Shown here piece after piece: positions 27,853 to 40,637 of a DNA stretch of 64,000 nucleotides. Position numbers and translations under genes: made by a program. The stretch covers positions 1,634,501-1,698,500 of the forward strand of contig NZ_CP098360.1 of NCBI RefSeq assembly GCF_030388245.1. The letters run 5' to 3'. This DNA is from Paracoccus sp. TOH (lineage in GTDB: Bacteria > Pseudomonadota > Alphaproteobacteria > Rhodobacterales > Rhodobacteraceae). The notes under the pieces are model-generated. The model had not been told where the DNA came from. It searched no databases and saw only the letters and a list, made by a program, of their open reading frames with translations. How positions within the stretch are numbered: the stretch's first letter is position 1; each line of letters starts with the position of its first letter.

Positions 27853-29073
27853 TCAGGCGCCGAGCAGCGCCAGTTTCCCGCCAGCCAGGCGTTGCACGCG
27901 TCCCGCCAGCTCCAGCGCCAGCAGGGCCGGGGCGATGACGGCGGCGGGAACCCCCAGGTCGCGGATCAGCAGGTTTTCCTCGGTCGGGCTCGGACCCAAG
28001 CGGGCGAGGATCCGCGCCTCGAGCGCCACCGGCCCGCCTTGCGAGGGCAGCGTGGCGGGGGGGGAGGCCGGACGATGCCCCAACGCCGCCAGACGGCTGG
28101 CCACGGCGGCAGGCTGCATGACCCGAGCCTTGCGTTCGGGGACGGGTTCCGTCGCCGGGCGTGCGGCTTCGACTGCGGTGGCGTTCGCCTGCAAGGCGGC
28201 GAGCACATCGGCGGAATTGCGCACCAGAAGCGCGCCGTCGCGGATCAGCGCGTTGCAGCCGCCCGCCCGCGCATCCATCGGATGGCCGGGTACCGCCATG
28301 ACCTCGCGCCCCTGGTCGAGCGCGCAGCGCGCGGTGATCAGGCTGCCCGAGCGATGCGCGGCCTCGACCACCACCACGGCCCGCGACAGGCCCGAGATGA
28401 TGCGGTTGCGGGCCGGGAAATGCCGGGCGACCGGTTCGGTTCCCGGGGGCTGTTCGGTGACCAGCAGCCCGGTCTCGCAGATCGATTCCGCAAGGGCTGC
28501 ATTTTCGCTGGGATAGATCATGTCGATGCCGCCGGCCATGACCGCGATGGTGCCGGTGCTCAGCGCCGCTTCATGCGCGATGGTGTCGATGCCGCGGGCC
28601 AGACCGGCGATGACGGCGGCACCTTCCTGCGCCAGCCCCGAGGCCATGCCGCGCGCCATGCGCAGCCCCAGCGACGAGGCATTGCGCGCCCCGATGACCG
28701 CCACCGGCAGCCTGTCCAGAACCGCAAGCCTGCCGCGCACCCAGAGCACCGGCGGCGCTTCGGCCACCATGCGCAGCAGCGCCGGATAGTCGGGGTCGTT
28801 CCAGCCGAGCAGCCGGGCGCCGGCCCGATGACCGGCCGCAAGCTCGGCCTCGGCCAGTGCGGCGGGGCAGGGGGCGTAACCCGCGATCCCTGCGGCACGG
28901 GCGATTTCCGGCAAGGCGTCCAGCGCTGCCTCGGCGCTGCCATGTTCGGCCAGCAGCCTATGGAAGGTCGCCGGCCCGACCTTGCGAGAGCGGATGAGGC
29001 GCAGGGCGGCAAGCCCGTCCCCCTTCGGGGTGAGTGGGGTGTGGTGGGGGTCGAAAGAAAGCGGTCCTGCCAT
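27853..29073 (-). CDS. dprA: DNA processing protein DprA
   Basis: A 406-residue DprA: N-terminal SAM-like helical region (LRLIRSRKVGPATFHRLL), Rossmann core with PVAVIGARNASSLGLRMARG and GLARGIDTIAHEAALSTG, AVMAGGIDMIYPSEN, GTEPVARHFPARNRIISGLS, then SLITARCALDQGREVMAVPGHP. The last 60 residues form the winged-helix tail. DprA loads RecA on incoming single-stranded DNA in transformation. The ATG at 29073 is used; one seven codons upstream is possible. Confidence 0.93.
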   Translation of the reverse strand: MAGPLSFDPHHTPLTPKGDGLAALRLIRSRKVGPATFHRLLAEHGSAEAALDALPEIARAAGIAGYAPCPAALAEAELAAGHRAGARLLGWNDPDYPALLRMVAEAPPVLWVRGRLAVLDRLPVAVIGARNASSLGLRMARGMASGLAQEGAAVIAGLARGIDTIAHEAALSTGTIAVMAGGIDMIYPSENAALAESICETGLLVTEQPPGTEPVARHFPARNRIISGLSRAVVVVEAAHRSGSLITARCALDQGREVMAVPGHPMDARAGGCNALIRDGALLVRNSADVLAALQANATAVEAARPATEPVPERKARVMQPAAVASRLAALGHRPASPPATLPSQGGPVALEARILARLGPSPTEENLLIRDLGVPAAVIAPALLALELAGRVQRLAGGKLALLGA

Positions 29074-29178
29074 GATCCCGTGCCTTTGCCTCATCCGCAG
29101 GCCGAGTCATGGCATGGCAATGGTTAAGAATGGGTTAGCCGCGAAAAGATTCCTGCACTATATTGATATAACATGAAA

Positions 29179-30600
<1,422 letters not shown>

Positions 30601-30680
30601 GGGGCCCATCCTTGCTGGATGCCTCGCCTAGGGGTTTTTTGGTAGCAAGTCGATACCTATAGGCTTGCCCGGCGGGGTAA

Positions 30681-31658
<978 letters not shown>

Positions 31659-31667
31659 GGTCGGGCC

Positions 31668-32585
31668 GTGGCCGAGATCAACGCATATGAGGGGCCCGCA
31701 GAGGCGGGCTTCGGCGACTATGTCGCGCTGCTGAAGCCGCGCGTCATGTCCCTGGTGGTGTTCACGGCCTTTGTCGGGCTGTGGATCGCGCCGCAGCCGG
31801 TCAACCCTTTCGTCGCCTTCTGCGCGGTGCTGTTCATCGCGTTGGGGGGCGGGGCGTCGGGCGCCCTCAACATGTGGTATGACGCCGATATCGACGCGGT
31901 GATGAAGCGCACCGCCGGCCGGCCCGTGCCTTCGGGCCGCGTCACCTCGGACGAGGCGCTGGCGGTCGGCATCGCGCTGTCCGGCCTGTCGGTGATGATG
32001 CTGGGGCTGGCGGCGAACTGGTTCGCGGCCGGGTTCCTGGCCTTCACCATCTTCTTCTATGCCGTGGTCTACACGATCTGGCTGAAGCGCTCGACGCCGC
32101 AGAACATCGTCATCGGCGGCGCGGCCGGGGCTTTCCCGCCGATGATCGGCTGGGCCTGCGCCACCGGCGGCATCAGCCTGGAATCGCTGCTGATGTTCGC
32201 ACTGATCTTCTTCTGGACGCCGCCGCATTTCTGGGCGCTGGCGCTGTTCATGAAGGATGATTACTCCAAGGCCGGCGTGCCGATGCTGACCGTGACCCAC
32301 GGCCGCAAGGTGACGCGCCGCCACATCTTCGCCTATACGCTGGTGCTGGCGCCCTTCGCGATCTGGCTGGGCCTCACCTCGGTCGGCGGCCCGCTTTACA
32401 TGGCGGTCTCGGTGGTGTTGAACGTGATGTTCATTGCCGGCGGCTGGCGTATCCTGCGCCGCAGCGAGGAGCAGGCCCAGGCCGATGGCTACAAGGTCGA
32501 GAAGCGCTATTTCCGCCTGTCGCTCTATTACACCTTCCTGCATTTCCTGGCGCTGCTGATCCAGCATTGGGTGGGGGGATGGTGA
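31668..32585 (+). CDS. ctaB: Protoheme IX farnesyltransferase (heme O synthase)
   Basis: A 305-residue UbiA-family enzyme starting with GTG. The first Asp-rich motif NMWYDADID is at 68-76, followed by [11 protein letters not shown]; the second loop [16 protein letters not shown] is near 195. About nine membrane helices. It farnesylates heme b to heme O for heme a synthesis. The stop overlaps the next start (TGATG). Confidence 0.96.
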   Translation: MAEINAYEGPAEAGFGDYVALLKPRVMSLVVFTAFVGLWIAPQPVNPFVAFCAVLFIALGGGASGALNMWYDADIDAVMKRTAGRPVPSGRVTSDEALAVGIALSGLSVMMLGLAANWFAAGFLAFTIFFYAVVYTIWLKRSTPQNIVIGGAAGAFPPMIGWACATGGISLESLLMFALIFFWTPPHFWALALFMKDDYSKAGVPMLTVTHGRKVTRRHIFAYTLVLAPFAIWLGLTSVGGPLYMAVSVVLNVMFIAGGWRILRRSEEQAQADGYKVEKRYFRLSLYYTFLHFLALLIQHWVGGW

Positions 32586-32854
32586 TGCTGCCTCAGGTCG
32601 AGCATGAATTGCACAAGCGCCGGCGCAGCCGCAACATCGGCCTTCTGGTCGTGCTGCTGGGGTTCGTGGCGCTGGTCTTCGGGCTTTCGGTGGTCAAGAT
32701 CACCCAGGGCGACATGATGCAGGGCTATGACCACCGCCCGCGCCCGTCCATGCTGCCTGCGGATCCGAACCCGCCGGCGCGCAATCCCGCGCCTGTCGCG
32801 GCGCCGGGCACCCCGGCGGCCGTGCAGGGCGGCGCAGAGGAGGCAGGCCGATGA
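32579..32854 (+). CDS. Small single-helix protein in the cytochrome oxidase operon
   Basis: A 91-residue protein (85 if the ATG at 32585 is used, which overlaps the ctaB stop as TGATG). A basic N-terminus [13 protein letters not shown] leads into one membrane helix (about 20-42) and a Pro/Ala-rich tail. Position between ctaB and ctaG matches the small open frame, sometimes named coxF, found in alphaproteobacterial cta operons; it may assist oxidase assembly. The homology is suggested by place and shape, not by a strong motif. Confidence 0.8.
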   Translation: MVMLPQVEHELHKRRRSRNIGLLVVLLGFVALVFGLSVVKITQGDMMQGYDHRPRPSMLPADPNPPARNPAPVAAPGTPAAVQGGAEEAGR

Positions 32855-33438
32855 CCGCCAAGCCCACCAGATCGAACGGGCGTACCGTCGGCATGCTGGC
32901 CGGCATCGTGGTGCTGATGGGTGCGCTGAGCTGGGCGGCGGTGCCGTTCTATTCCTGGTTCTGCCGGGTGACCGGCTTTGCCGGCACCACCAACGTGGCC
33001 GAGTCCGCCTCGGACACCGTGCTGGACGAAAAGATCCGCGTGCGCTTCGATGCCAATGTGGACAGCGACCTGGGCTGGACCTTCCGGCCCTTGCAGCGCG
33101 AGATGGAACTGCGCATCGGCGAGAACGCCATCGCCTTCTACGAGGCGATCAACAATACCGACGAGCCGATCACCGGCACCGCCAGCTACAACGTCGCGCC
33201 CGACGCGGCCGGCTATTTCTTCAACAAGATCGAATGCTTCTGCTTTACCGAGCAGACGCTTGCCCCGGGTGAGCGGATCGAGATGCCGGTCAGTTTCTTC
33301 GTCGATGCCGATCTGGTGAACGATCGCGATGCCGGTCGCATCCGCGACATCACCCTGTCCTATACCTTCCACCGGACCGATCCGCCGGCGCCGAAACAGG
33401 CGGCGCTGGACGCGACGCCGGACCCGACCGTAAACTGA
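32851..33438 (+). CDS. ctaG: Cytochrome c oxidase assembly protein CtaG (Cox11)
   Basis: A 195-residue copper chaperone with a membrane helix at about 13-35, [16 protein letters not shown] right after it, and the copper motif CFCF with Cys129 and Cys131 in [10 protein letters not shown]. It inserts CuB into subunit I. The start overlaps the preceding stop (ATGA); ctaE follows after 36 bp. Confidence 0.96.
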   Translation: MTAKPTRSNGRTVGMLAGIVVLMGALSWAAVPFYSWFCRVTGFAGTTNVAESASDTVLDEKIRVRFDANVDSDLGWTFRPLQREMELRIGENAIAFYEAINNTDEPITGTASYNVAPDAAGYFFNKIECFCFTEQTLAPGERIEMPVSFFVDADLVNDRDAGRIRDITLSYTFHRTDPPAPKQAALDATPDPTVN

Positions 33439-34275
<837 letters not shown>

Positions 34276-34293
34276 TCCCGACTGACATTTGCG

Positions 34294-34324
34294 CGGCGCG
34301 GGACGGCAGTTCCCGCGCCGTTTG
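34294..34324 (+). terminator. Terminator-like hairpin between ctaE and surf1
   Basis: CGGCGCGGGA (34294-34303) pairs with TCCCGCGCCG (34311-34320) with a seven-base loop; TTTGCTTT follows. It separates the cta structural and assembly genes from surf1-thrC; the weak T-run suggests partial read-through. Confidence 0.7.
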
Positions 34325-34339
34325 CTTTGGAGGCCCGCC

Positions 34340-35011
34340 ATGCGCCGATACCTGTTTCCGCTGATCGTCGGCGTGCTGGGCTGCGCCGTCCTGATCTCGC
34401 TCGGGCTCTGGCAGCTCAAGCGGCTGGACTGGAAAGAGGGCATGATCGCCCAGATCCAAAGCCGCATCGCGGGCGCACCGGTGCCCCTGCCGGCGGCGGT
34501 GGACCCGTCGATGAAATACCAGCCGGTGCTGGTCTCGGGCCAGACCACGGGCGAGGAGATCGACGTGCTCTCCGGCACGCGCGAGTCGGGCGGCGGCTAT
34601 CAGGTCGTCTCGGGCTTCGTCACCGATGACGGGCGCCGGATCCTGCTGGATCGCGGTTTCGTCGATCAGGACCACAAGCGCGACCCGCGCCCGGCCACGC
34701 GGCTGGACGTGGCGGGCAACCTGCACTGGCCCGACGAAAAGGGCAGCGCCACGCCCGAGCCCAACCTGACCGAGAATGTCTGGTTCGCCCGCGACGTGCC
34801 GGCCATGGCCAAGGCGCTGGGAACCGAGCCGATCCTGGTGGTCGCGGCCGAGGTGCGCGGCGATGCCCAGGGGGTGCAGCCGATCCCGGTCGCGGTCGAG
34901 GGCATCCCGAACAACCACCTGAGCTATGCCGTGCAATGGTTCATGATCGCGGCGGTCTGGGCAGGGATGACAGTGGCGCTGATCTGGCGTATCAGGCAGC
35001 GGCAATTCTAG
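34340..35011 (+). CDS. surf1: SURF1 family protein
   Basis: A 223-residue protein with helices at about 3-25 and 195-215 flanking a periplasmic domain; GLWQLKRLDWKEGMI near the start and YAVQWFMIAAVWAGM at the end are family hallmarks. SURF1 helps place heme a in oxidase subunit I. TTTGGAGG lies seven bases before the ATG at 34340. Confidence 0.93.
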   Translation: MRRYLFPLIVGVLGCAVLISLGLWQLKRLDWKEGMIAQIQSRIAGAPVPLPAAVDPSMKYQPVLVSGQTTGEEIDVLSGTRESGGGYQVVSGFVTDDGRRILLDRGFVDQDHKRDPRPATRLDVAGNLHWPDEKGSATPEPNLTENVWFARDVPAMAKALGTEPILVVAAEVRGDAQGVQPIPVAVEGIPNNHLSYAVQWFMIAAVWAGMTVALIWRIRQRQF

Positions 35012-35020
35012 GGGGACGCA

Positions 35021-36409
35021 ATGCGTTACGTTTCGACTCGGGGGCGGGCTCCGGTCCTGGACTTCGAACAGGCGATGATGGCCGGCTTGGCGCGCGACGG
35101 CGGGCTGTATCTGCCCGAGGCGATCCCGATGTTCTCGGCCGAGGAGATCGCCCGCTTCGAGGGCCTGCCCTATGAGGAGGTCGCGCGCCGCGTCGCCAGT
35201 CCCTTCGTCGGCGAATGCTTCAGCGATGCCGAGCTGCGCGGCGCCATCGCCCGCGCCTATCAGGGCTTCGACCATGTCGCCCGCGCCCCGCTGGTCCAGC
35301 TTGCCCCCGGCCATCACCTGCTCGAGCTGTTCCACGGCCCGACGCTGGCCTTCAAGGACTTCGCCATGCAGCTGATCGGCCAGCTGTTCCAGCTGGCGCT
35401 GGCGCGTTCGGGGCAGCGGGTCACGATCCTGGGCGCCACCTCGGGCGATACCGGCTCGGCCGCCATCGAGGCGTTCCGGGGCCTGCCCAATGTCGACGTG
35501 TTCATCATGTATCCGCATGGCCGGGTCAGCGAGGTGCAGCGCCGGCAGATGTCCACGCCCTCCGAGGCCAATGTCCATGCGCTGGCCGTCGACGGCACCT
35601 TCGACGATTGCCAGGCGCGGCTCAAGGATCTGTTCAACGACCACGGTTTCCGCGACGCGGTCGGGCTTGCCGGCGTGAACTCGATCAACTGGGCGCGGGT
35701 GCTGGCGCAGATCGTCTATTACTTCACCGCCGCCGTCAGCCTGGGCGCGCCGGGCCGCGCGGTGGATTTCACCGTGCCGACCGGCAATTTCGGCGATGTC
35801 TTCGCCGGTTCCATCGCCAAGGCCATGGGCCTGCCCATCGGCCGGCTGGTGGTCGCCACCAACCAGAACGACATCCTGCACCGGGCGCTGACCGGCGGCG
35901 AATACCGGGTGGGCACGGTCGCGCCCTCGATCAGCCCCTCGATGGACATCCAGGTCAGCTCGAACTTCGAGCGGGCGTTGTGGCTGGCCTATGGCCATGA
36001 CGGCAATGCCGTGGCGGCGCTGATGGAGGAACTGAAATCCGGCGGTTTCGCCATCAGCCAGGGGGCGCTGCAGGCGCTGCGTGAAACCTATGTCTCGGGC
36101 CGCGTTTCCGAGGAGGAAACCACCGCGATGATCGCCACCATCCGCGCGGAGACGGGCGAGGTGATCTGCCCGCATACCGCCGTCGCCGTGAAGGTGGCGC
36201 GCGAGCATCTGCGGCCGGGCGTGCCGATGATCTCGCTGTCGACCGCGCATCCGGCGAAATTCCCCGATGCGGTCGAGGCCGCCGTGGGCATCCGCCCGCC
36301 TCTGCCGCCGCATATGGCCGATCTTTTCGACCGGGACGAGCGCATCACCCGTATTGCAAACGACGCCGAGGCCATTAAATCGCTGATCCTTGAACGGAGA
36401 ACAGCTTGA
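35021..36409 (+). CDS. thrC: Threonine synthase
   Basis: A 462-residue fold-type II PLP enzyme of the long ThrC class: MRYVSTRGRAPVLDFEQAMM, HGPTLAFKDFAMQLIG with PLP Lys112, ATSGDTGSAAIEAF phosphate loop and VPTGNFGDVFAG. It turns O-phosphohomoserine into threonine. It begins 10 bp after surf1, so it is probably transcribed with it; the M16 peptidase start overlaps its stop. Confidence 0.96.
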   Translation: MRYVSTRGRAPVLDFEQAMMAGLARDGGLYLPEAIPMFSAEEIARFEGLPYEEVARRVASPFVGECFSDAELRGAIARAYQGFDHVARAPLVQLAPGHHLLELFHGPTLAFKDFAMQLIGQLFQLALARSGQRVTILGATSGDTGSAAIEAFRGLPNVDVFIMYPHGRVSEVQRRQMSTPSEANVHALAVDGTFDDCQARLKDLFNDHGFRDAVGLAGVNSINWARVLAQIVYYFTAAVSLGAPGRAVDFTVPTGNFGDVFAGSIAKAMGLPIGRLVVATNQNDILHRALTGGEYRVGTVAPSISPSMDIQVSSNFERALWLAYGHDGNAVAALMEELKSGGFAISQGALQALRETYVSGRVSEEETTAMIATIRAETGEVICPHTAVAVKVAREHLRPGVPMISLSTAHPAKFPDAVEAAVGIRPPLPPHMADLFDRDERITRIANDAEAIKSLILERRTA

Positions 36410-37671
36410 ACCAGATCCGCATCAGCACCTTGCCGAACGGCCTGCGCGTCGTCAGCCGCGACATGCCCGGCCTGCATTCCGCCGCCATCGGCATCTGGGT
36501 CAATGCCGGCTGCCGCGACGAGCGCGCCGAGCAGAACGGCATCGCCCATTTCCTGGAACACATGGCCTTCAAGGGCACCGCCCGGCGCAGCGCGCTGGAG
36601 ATCGTCGAGTCGATCGAGAATGTGGGCGGCTATATCAACGCCTATACCTCGCGCGACGTGACCTCCTATTACGCGCGGGTGCTGGCGGGGGATGTCGAGC
36701 TGGCGCTGGACGTCATCTCGGACATCGTGATGAACCCGGTCTTCGACCAGCGCGAGATCGAGGTCGAGCGCGGCGTCATCCTGCAGGAGATCGGCCAGGC
36801 ACTGGACACGCCCGACGACGTGATCTTCGACTGGCTGCAAGAGGCCGCCTATCCGAACCAGCCCATGGGCCGCACCATCCTGGGCCCGGCCGAGCGGGTC
36901 AGCCGCTTCGACCGTGCCGACCTGTCGGGCTTCATCGGTGAGCATTACGGACCCGAGCGGATGATCGTCGCCGCCGCCGGTGCGGTCGATCACGACCGCA
37001 TCCTGCGCCAGGTCGAGGCGATCTTCGGCCATCTGCCGGCCCGCGCCCTGACCACGCGCGAGCCCGCCCGCTGGCAGGGCGCCGAGGCGCGCCGCGTCAA
37101 GGGGCTGGAGCAGGCGCATTTCGCGCTGGCCTTCGAGGGGCCGGGCTATCAGGCGCCGGATTTCTATGCCGCGCAGATCTGGACCTCGGCGCTGGGGGGC
37201 GGCATGTCCTCGCGCCTGTTCCAGAAGCTGCGCGAGGAAAAGGGCCTGTGCTATTCGATCTTCGCGCAGTCGGGTTTCCATGACGATACCGGCATGGTGA
37301 CGATCTATGCCGGCACCTCGGGCGAGCAGATCGCGGATCTGGCGACGCTGACCGTGGACGAGCTGAAGCGCTCGGCCGAGGACATGAGCGAGGCCGAGGT
37401 GGCCCGCGCCCGGGCGCAGCTCAAGGCCGGGCTGCTGATGGGGCTGGAAAGCCCGACCGGCCAGGCCGAGCGCATGGCGCGGTCGCTGGCGATCTGGGGC
37501 CGGGTGCCCGACCCGGCCGAGGTGGCCCTGCGCATCGACGCGGTGACCGTGGCCGACATCCGCGCCCATGCCGAGCAGCTGATCGCCCATGCCCGTCCGG
37601 CGCTGGCGCTTTACGGGCCGGTCGAGGGCGCCCCCTCGCGCGAGGTGCTGGCCGAAAGGCTTGCCGCCTGA
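36406..37671 (+). CDS. M16 family zinc peptidase
   Basis: The 421-residue protein starts with TTG overlapping the thrC stop (TTGA). Inverted zinc motif HFLEH at 48-52, with the third ligand Glu in VERGVILQEI near 125, and the C-terminal lobe with SALGGGMSSRLFQKLREEKGLCYSI, typical of the mitochondrial-processing-peptidase-like branch. It likely degrades peptides in the cytoplasm. The thrC-M16 pairing is frequent in alphaproteobacteria. Confidence 0.95.
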   Translation: MNQIRISTLPNGLRVVSRDMPGLHSAAIGIWVNAGCRDERAEQNGIAHFLEHMAFKGTARRSALEIVESIENVGGYINAYTSRDVTSYYARVLAGDVELALDVISDIVMNPVFDQREIEVERGVILQEIGQALDTPDDVIFDWLQEAAYPNQPMGRTILGPAERVSRFDRADLSGFIGEHYGPERMIVAAAGAVDHDRILRQVEAIFGHLPARALTTREPARWQGAEARRVKGLEQAHFALAFEGPGYQAPDFYAAQIWTSALGGGMSSRLFQKLREEKGLCYSIFAQSGFHDDTGMVTIYAGTSGEQIADLATLTVDELKRSAEDMSEAEVARARAQLKAGLLMGLESPTGQAERMARSLAIWGRVPDPAEVALRIDAVTVADIRAHAEQLIAHARPALALYGPVEGAPSREVLAERLAA

Positions 37672-38252
37672 TGTTCTCGCGCCGCCGTCCGCCGCGTCTG
37701 GAAACCGAGCGGATGGTGCTGCGCCTGCCGGCGCATGCGGATTTCGGGCCATGGGTGGCGTTGCGGGTCGAAAGCCGCGCCTTCCTGACCCCGTGGGAGC
37801 CGGTCTGGGCCACCGACCACCTGTCCAAGCGCAGCTTCACCAACCGGGTCTATTGGGCGCAGCGCGCCAGCCGCAACGGCACGGCGCTGCCCCTGTTCCT
37901 GATCCGGCGCGACGGCATGCTGCTGGGGGCGATCACGTTGGACAACATCCGCCGCGGCCCGGCGCAATCGGCGACCATCGGCTACTGGATCGGCCAGCCC
38001 TTCGCCCGGCAGGGCTATATGCGCGAGGCCATCGGCGCGCTGGTGCAGCACGCCTTCACCGAGATGGACCTGAGCCGGATCGAGGCCGCCTGCCTGCCCG
38101 AGAACACCCCCTCGCGCGGGGTGCTGGAGCGTTCGGGCTTCAAGTATGAGGGCGTGGCGCAAAGCTATCTGCAGATCAACGGCCGCTGGCGCAACCATGT
38201 GCTTTATTCCAACCTGCGCCACGACCGACGCGGCAAGACCGAGGTGCGCTGA
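37671..38252 (+). CDS. GNAT acetyltransferase, RimJ/RimL-like
   Basis: A 193-residue GNAT protein. LETERMVLRLP at the start, ATIGYWIGQPFARQGYMREA with the acetyl-CoA loop near 103-122, and ENTPSRGVLERSGFKYEG are RimJ-type signatures. RimJ acetylates the N-terminus of ribosomal protein S5; this homologue may have another target. Start and stop overlap both neighbours by one base (TGATG). Confidence 0.88.
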   Translation: MFSRRRPPRLETERMVLRLPAHADFGPWVALRVESRAFLTPWEPVWATDHLSKRSFTNRVYWAQRASRNGTALPLFLIRRDGMLLGAITLDNIRRGPAQSATIGYWIGQPFARQGYMREAIGALVQHAFTEMDLSRIEAACLPENTPSRGVLERSGFKYEGVAQSYLQINGRWRNHVLYSNLRHDRRGKTEVR

Positions 38253-39652
38253 TGCTGAACCCCGCCGATGACGCGCTGGCCGCGCGCCTGCCCGCTGGCG
38301 TGTTGCGCGAGGTGACGCCCGCCTATCTGGAGGAACCGCGCGGCCGCTATTTCGGCCGCGCCGGGCTGATCGCCGCGCCGCGTGGCACGGATGAGGTCGC
38401 CGCCGTGGTCCGCGCCTGCGCCGAAGCGCGGGTCGGCATCGTCCCGCGCGGCGGCGGCACCGGCCTGGTCTCGGGGCAGGTCATGCCGGATGGGCCGGCG
38501 CCGCTGATCCTGTCGCTGGAACGCATGACCGCGCTGCGGGCCGTCTTTCCCGAGGAAAACGTGCTGGTGGCCGAGGCCGGCATGACCCTGCAGGCGGTGC
38601 GCGACGCCGCCGAAGCGGCGGGCCGGCTGTTCCCGCTGTCGCTGGCCAGCCAGGGCACCGCGGCCATCGGCGGTTGCCTTGCGACCAATGCCGGCGGCGT
38701 CACCGCGCTGCGCTATGGCACGGCGCGGGCGCTGTGCCTGGGGATCGAGGCGGTGCTGCCCGACGGCTCGATCGTCCACGACCTGAAGCGGCTGCGCAAG
38801 GACAATACCGGCTACGACATCCGCGATCTGCTGGTCGGGGCCGAGGGCACGCTGGGCATCGTCACCGCCGCCAGCCTCAAGCTGGTGGTGCCGCCGCCGG
38901 GGATCGGCACCGCCATGCTGCAGGTGCCCTCGCCCGAGGCGGCGCTGACGCTGCTGTCGCTGGCCGAGGGGCGCATGGCCGGCGGCGTCACCGCCTTCGA
39001 GCTGATCGGCGGCCAGGGCCTGGCCTTCCTGGCCGAGGTGCTGCCCGAGATCCGCCAGCCCTTGCCCGGCGCGGAATGGTCGGTGCTGATCGAGGTCGGC
39101 CTGCCCGAGGGGCTGGCCCCCGAGGCGGCGCTGGAGGGGTTGCTGACCGACGCCCTGGAGCGCGGCCTGGTCACCGACGGGGTGATCGCGCAATCGGGGG
39201 CGCAGGCGGCGGGTTTCTGGCACCTGCGCGAGCATATCCCCGAGGCGAACCGCCGCATCGGCGCCGTCGCCAGCCATGACATCAGCCTGCCATTGTCGGA
39301 AATCGCCGGCTTCATCCGCGACGCCGGCGCGCGGCTTGCGGGCGAGGGGCTGCGCATCAACTGCTTCGGGCATCTGGGCGACGGCAACCTGCATTACAAC
39401 CTGTTCCCGGCATCGGGCCGCCATCGCGCGGATTACGACGACCGGCGCAAGGCGCTGTCGCATCTGGTGCATCAGATGGTGGTGGATCGCGGCGGCTCCT
39501 TCTCGGCCGAGCACGGGATCGGGCGGCTGAAGGTCGGCGATCTGGAACGCTGGGCCGATCCGGCGCGGCTCAGGGCGATGCGGGCGATCAAGGCCACGCT
39601 GGATCCGCTGGGCATCATGAATCCGGGCGCGGTGCTTTCAGCAACGGCGTAA
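38252..39652 (+). CDS. FAD-binding oxidoreductase, GlcD/D-2-hydroxyglutarate dehydrogenase type
   Basis: A 466-residue flavoprotein of the FAD_binding_4 / FAD-oxidase_C class. The FAD-binding part has VGIVPRGGGTGLVSGQ and GCLATNAGGVTALRYGTARAL; the C-terminal part has NCFGHLGDGNLHYN and SAEHGIGRLK, the metal and substrate region of D-2-hydroxyacid dehydrogenases. The likely substrate is D-2-hydroxyglutarate or D-lactate; it cannot be fixed here. Its 3' end overlaps the convergent LysR gene by 38 bp. Confidence 0.9.
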   Translation: MLNPADDALAARLPAGVLREVTPAYLEEPRGRYFGRAGLIAAPRGTDEVAAVVRACAEARVGIVPRGGGTGLVSGQVMPDGPAPLILSLERMTALRAVFPEENVLVAEAGMTLQAVRDAAEAAGRLFPLSLASQGTAAIGGCLATNAGGVTALRYGTARALCLGIEAVLPDGSIVHDLKRLRKDNTGYDIRDLLVGAEGTLGIVTAASLKLVVPPPGIGTAMLQVPSPEAALTLLSLAEGRMAGGVTAFELIGGQGLAFLAEVLPEIRQPLPGAEWSVLIEVGLPEGLAPEAALEGLLTDALERGLVTDGVIAQSGAQAAGFWHLREHIPEANRRIGAVASHDISLPLSEIAGFIRDAGARLAGEGLRINCFGHLGDGNLHYNLFPASGRHRADYDDRRKALSHLVHQMVVDRGGSFSAEHGIGRLKVGDLERWADPARLRAMRAIKATLDPLGIMNPGAVLSATA

Positions 39653-40526
39653 GCCGCGTCCGCAGGTGGTCCAGATAGGCCGAGAGCCATGGCGGCATGA
39701 AGGGCTGCGGCAGGTAAAGCGCCTGGATGTCCAGTTGCGGCCGGGCGAAATCCGGCAGCAGCCGCTGCAGCCGGCCCTGGGCCACGTCCTGCGCCACGAC
39801 GAAGCTGGGAATCAGCGCCACGCCCTCGGCCTCCAGCACCAGTTGCCGCACCGCCTGGGCGCTGTTCACGGTGATGCGGCCGGGCAGGGCGATGCTGACC
39901 GGCTTGTCCTCGATCAGGAAGATCGCCCGGCCGGGATTCTGCGTATTGCTGTCGCGGATGTTCACATGCTCGCGCAGATCCTCGGGGCGGGCGGGGCGCG
40001 CATGTGCGGCCAAATAGGCGGGACTGGCCACCGCCCAGGCCTCGGCCTGGCCGATGCGGCGGGCGATCAGGCTGGAATCGGTCAACTGGCCGATGCGCAA
40101 CGCCAGGTCGAAGCCCTCGGCCGCCAGATCGACATAGCGGTCGGTCAGGTTCAGGTCGATTTCGATCCCCGGATGGCTGGCGGTGAAGTCGCGGGTCAGG
40201 GTGGTGGCGAACATCTCGCCGAAGGCCACGGGGGCCGAGATACGCAGCCGCCCGGTCAGCACCCCCTCCTCGGCATGGGCCTGCGCGTCCAGTTCCTCGA
40301 CCGCCGCCAGCACGCGGCGCGCCGCGACCAGATACCGCTCGCCCGAGGGGGTCAGCGACAGGGCGCGCGTGGTGCGGTTCAGCAGCGTGACGCCCTGCTG
40401 CCCCTCCAGCGCCGCGACATATTTGCTGACCAGCTTGTTCGAGATTCCCAGCCGTTCGCCCGCCCGGGTGAACGAGCCGGCATCGACCACGGCGACGAAG
40501 GCGCGGATGCCGTCGATCCTGTCCAT
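39615..40526 (-). CDS. LysR family transcriptional regulator
   Basis: A 303-residue regulator. The winged helix occupies residues 1-60 (IRAFVAVVDAGSFTRAGERL, then LVSKYVAALE and RTTRALSLTPSGERY); the effector domain follows with LRISAPVAFGEMF, a pattern of the group near DsdC/AaeR-like orphan regulators. It is divergent from doxX across 111 bp, a common sign of regulation of that neighbour. The ligand is unknown. Confidence 0.92.
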   Translation of the reverse strand: MDRIDGIRAFVAVVDAGSFTRAGERLGISNKLVSKYVAALEGQQGVTLLNRTTRALSLTPSGERYLVAARRVLAAVEELDAQAHAEEGVLTGRLRISAPVAFGEMFATTLTRDFTASHPGIEIDLNLTDRYVDLAAEGFDLALRIGQLTDSSLIARRIGQAEAWAVASPAYLAAHARPARPEDLREHVNIRDSNTQNPGRAIFLIEDKPVSIALPGRITVNSAQAVRQLVLEAEGVALIPSFVVAQDVAQGRLQRLLPDFARPQLDIQALYLPQPFMPPWLSAYLDHLRTRLTPLLKAPRPDS

Positions 40527-40547
40527 TATATCCTCGTATCGGCGACA

Positions 40548-40563
40548 ATATTTCCATGAATAT
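40548..40563. promoter_or_regulatory. Candidate LysR operator (ATATT-N6-AATAT)
   Basis: A perfect five-base inverted repeat, ATATTTCCATGAATAT, contains the T-N11-A core used by LysR proteins. It lies 22 bp upstream of the regulator start and 75 bp from doxX. A direct repeat GCGACAAT at 40543 and 40575 accompanies it. Confidence 0.5.
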
Positions 40564-40637
40564 GGCAATTTTCGCGACAATCTCCAAGCACTATCTGTCG
40601 GGTAACGGACAAGCGAACAGTTGCAAGGAAACACATC

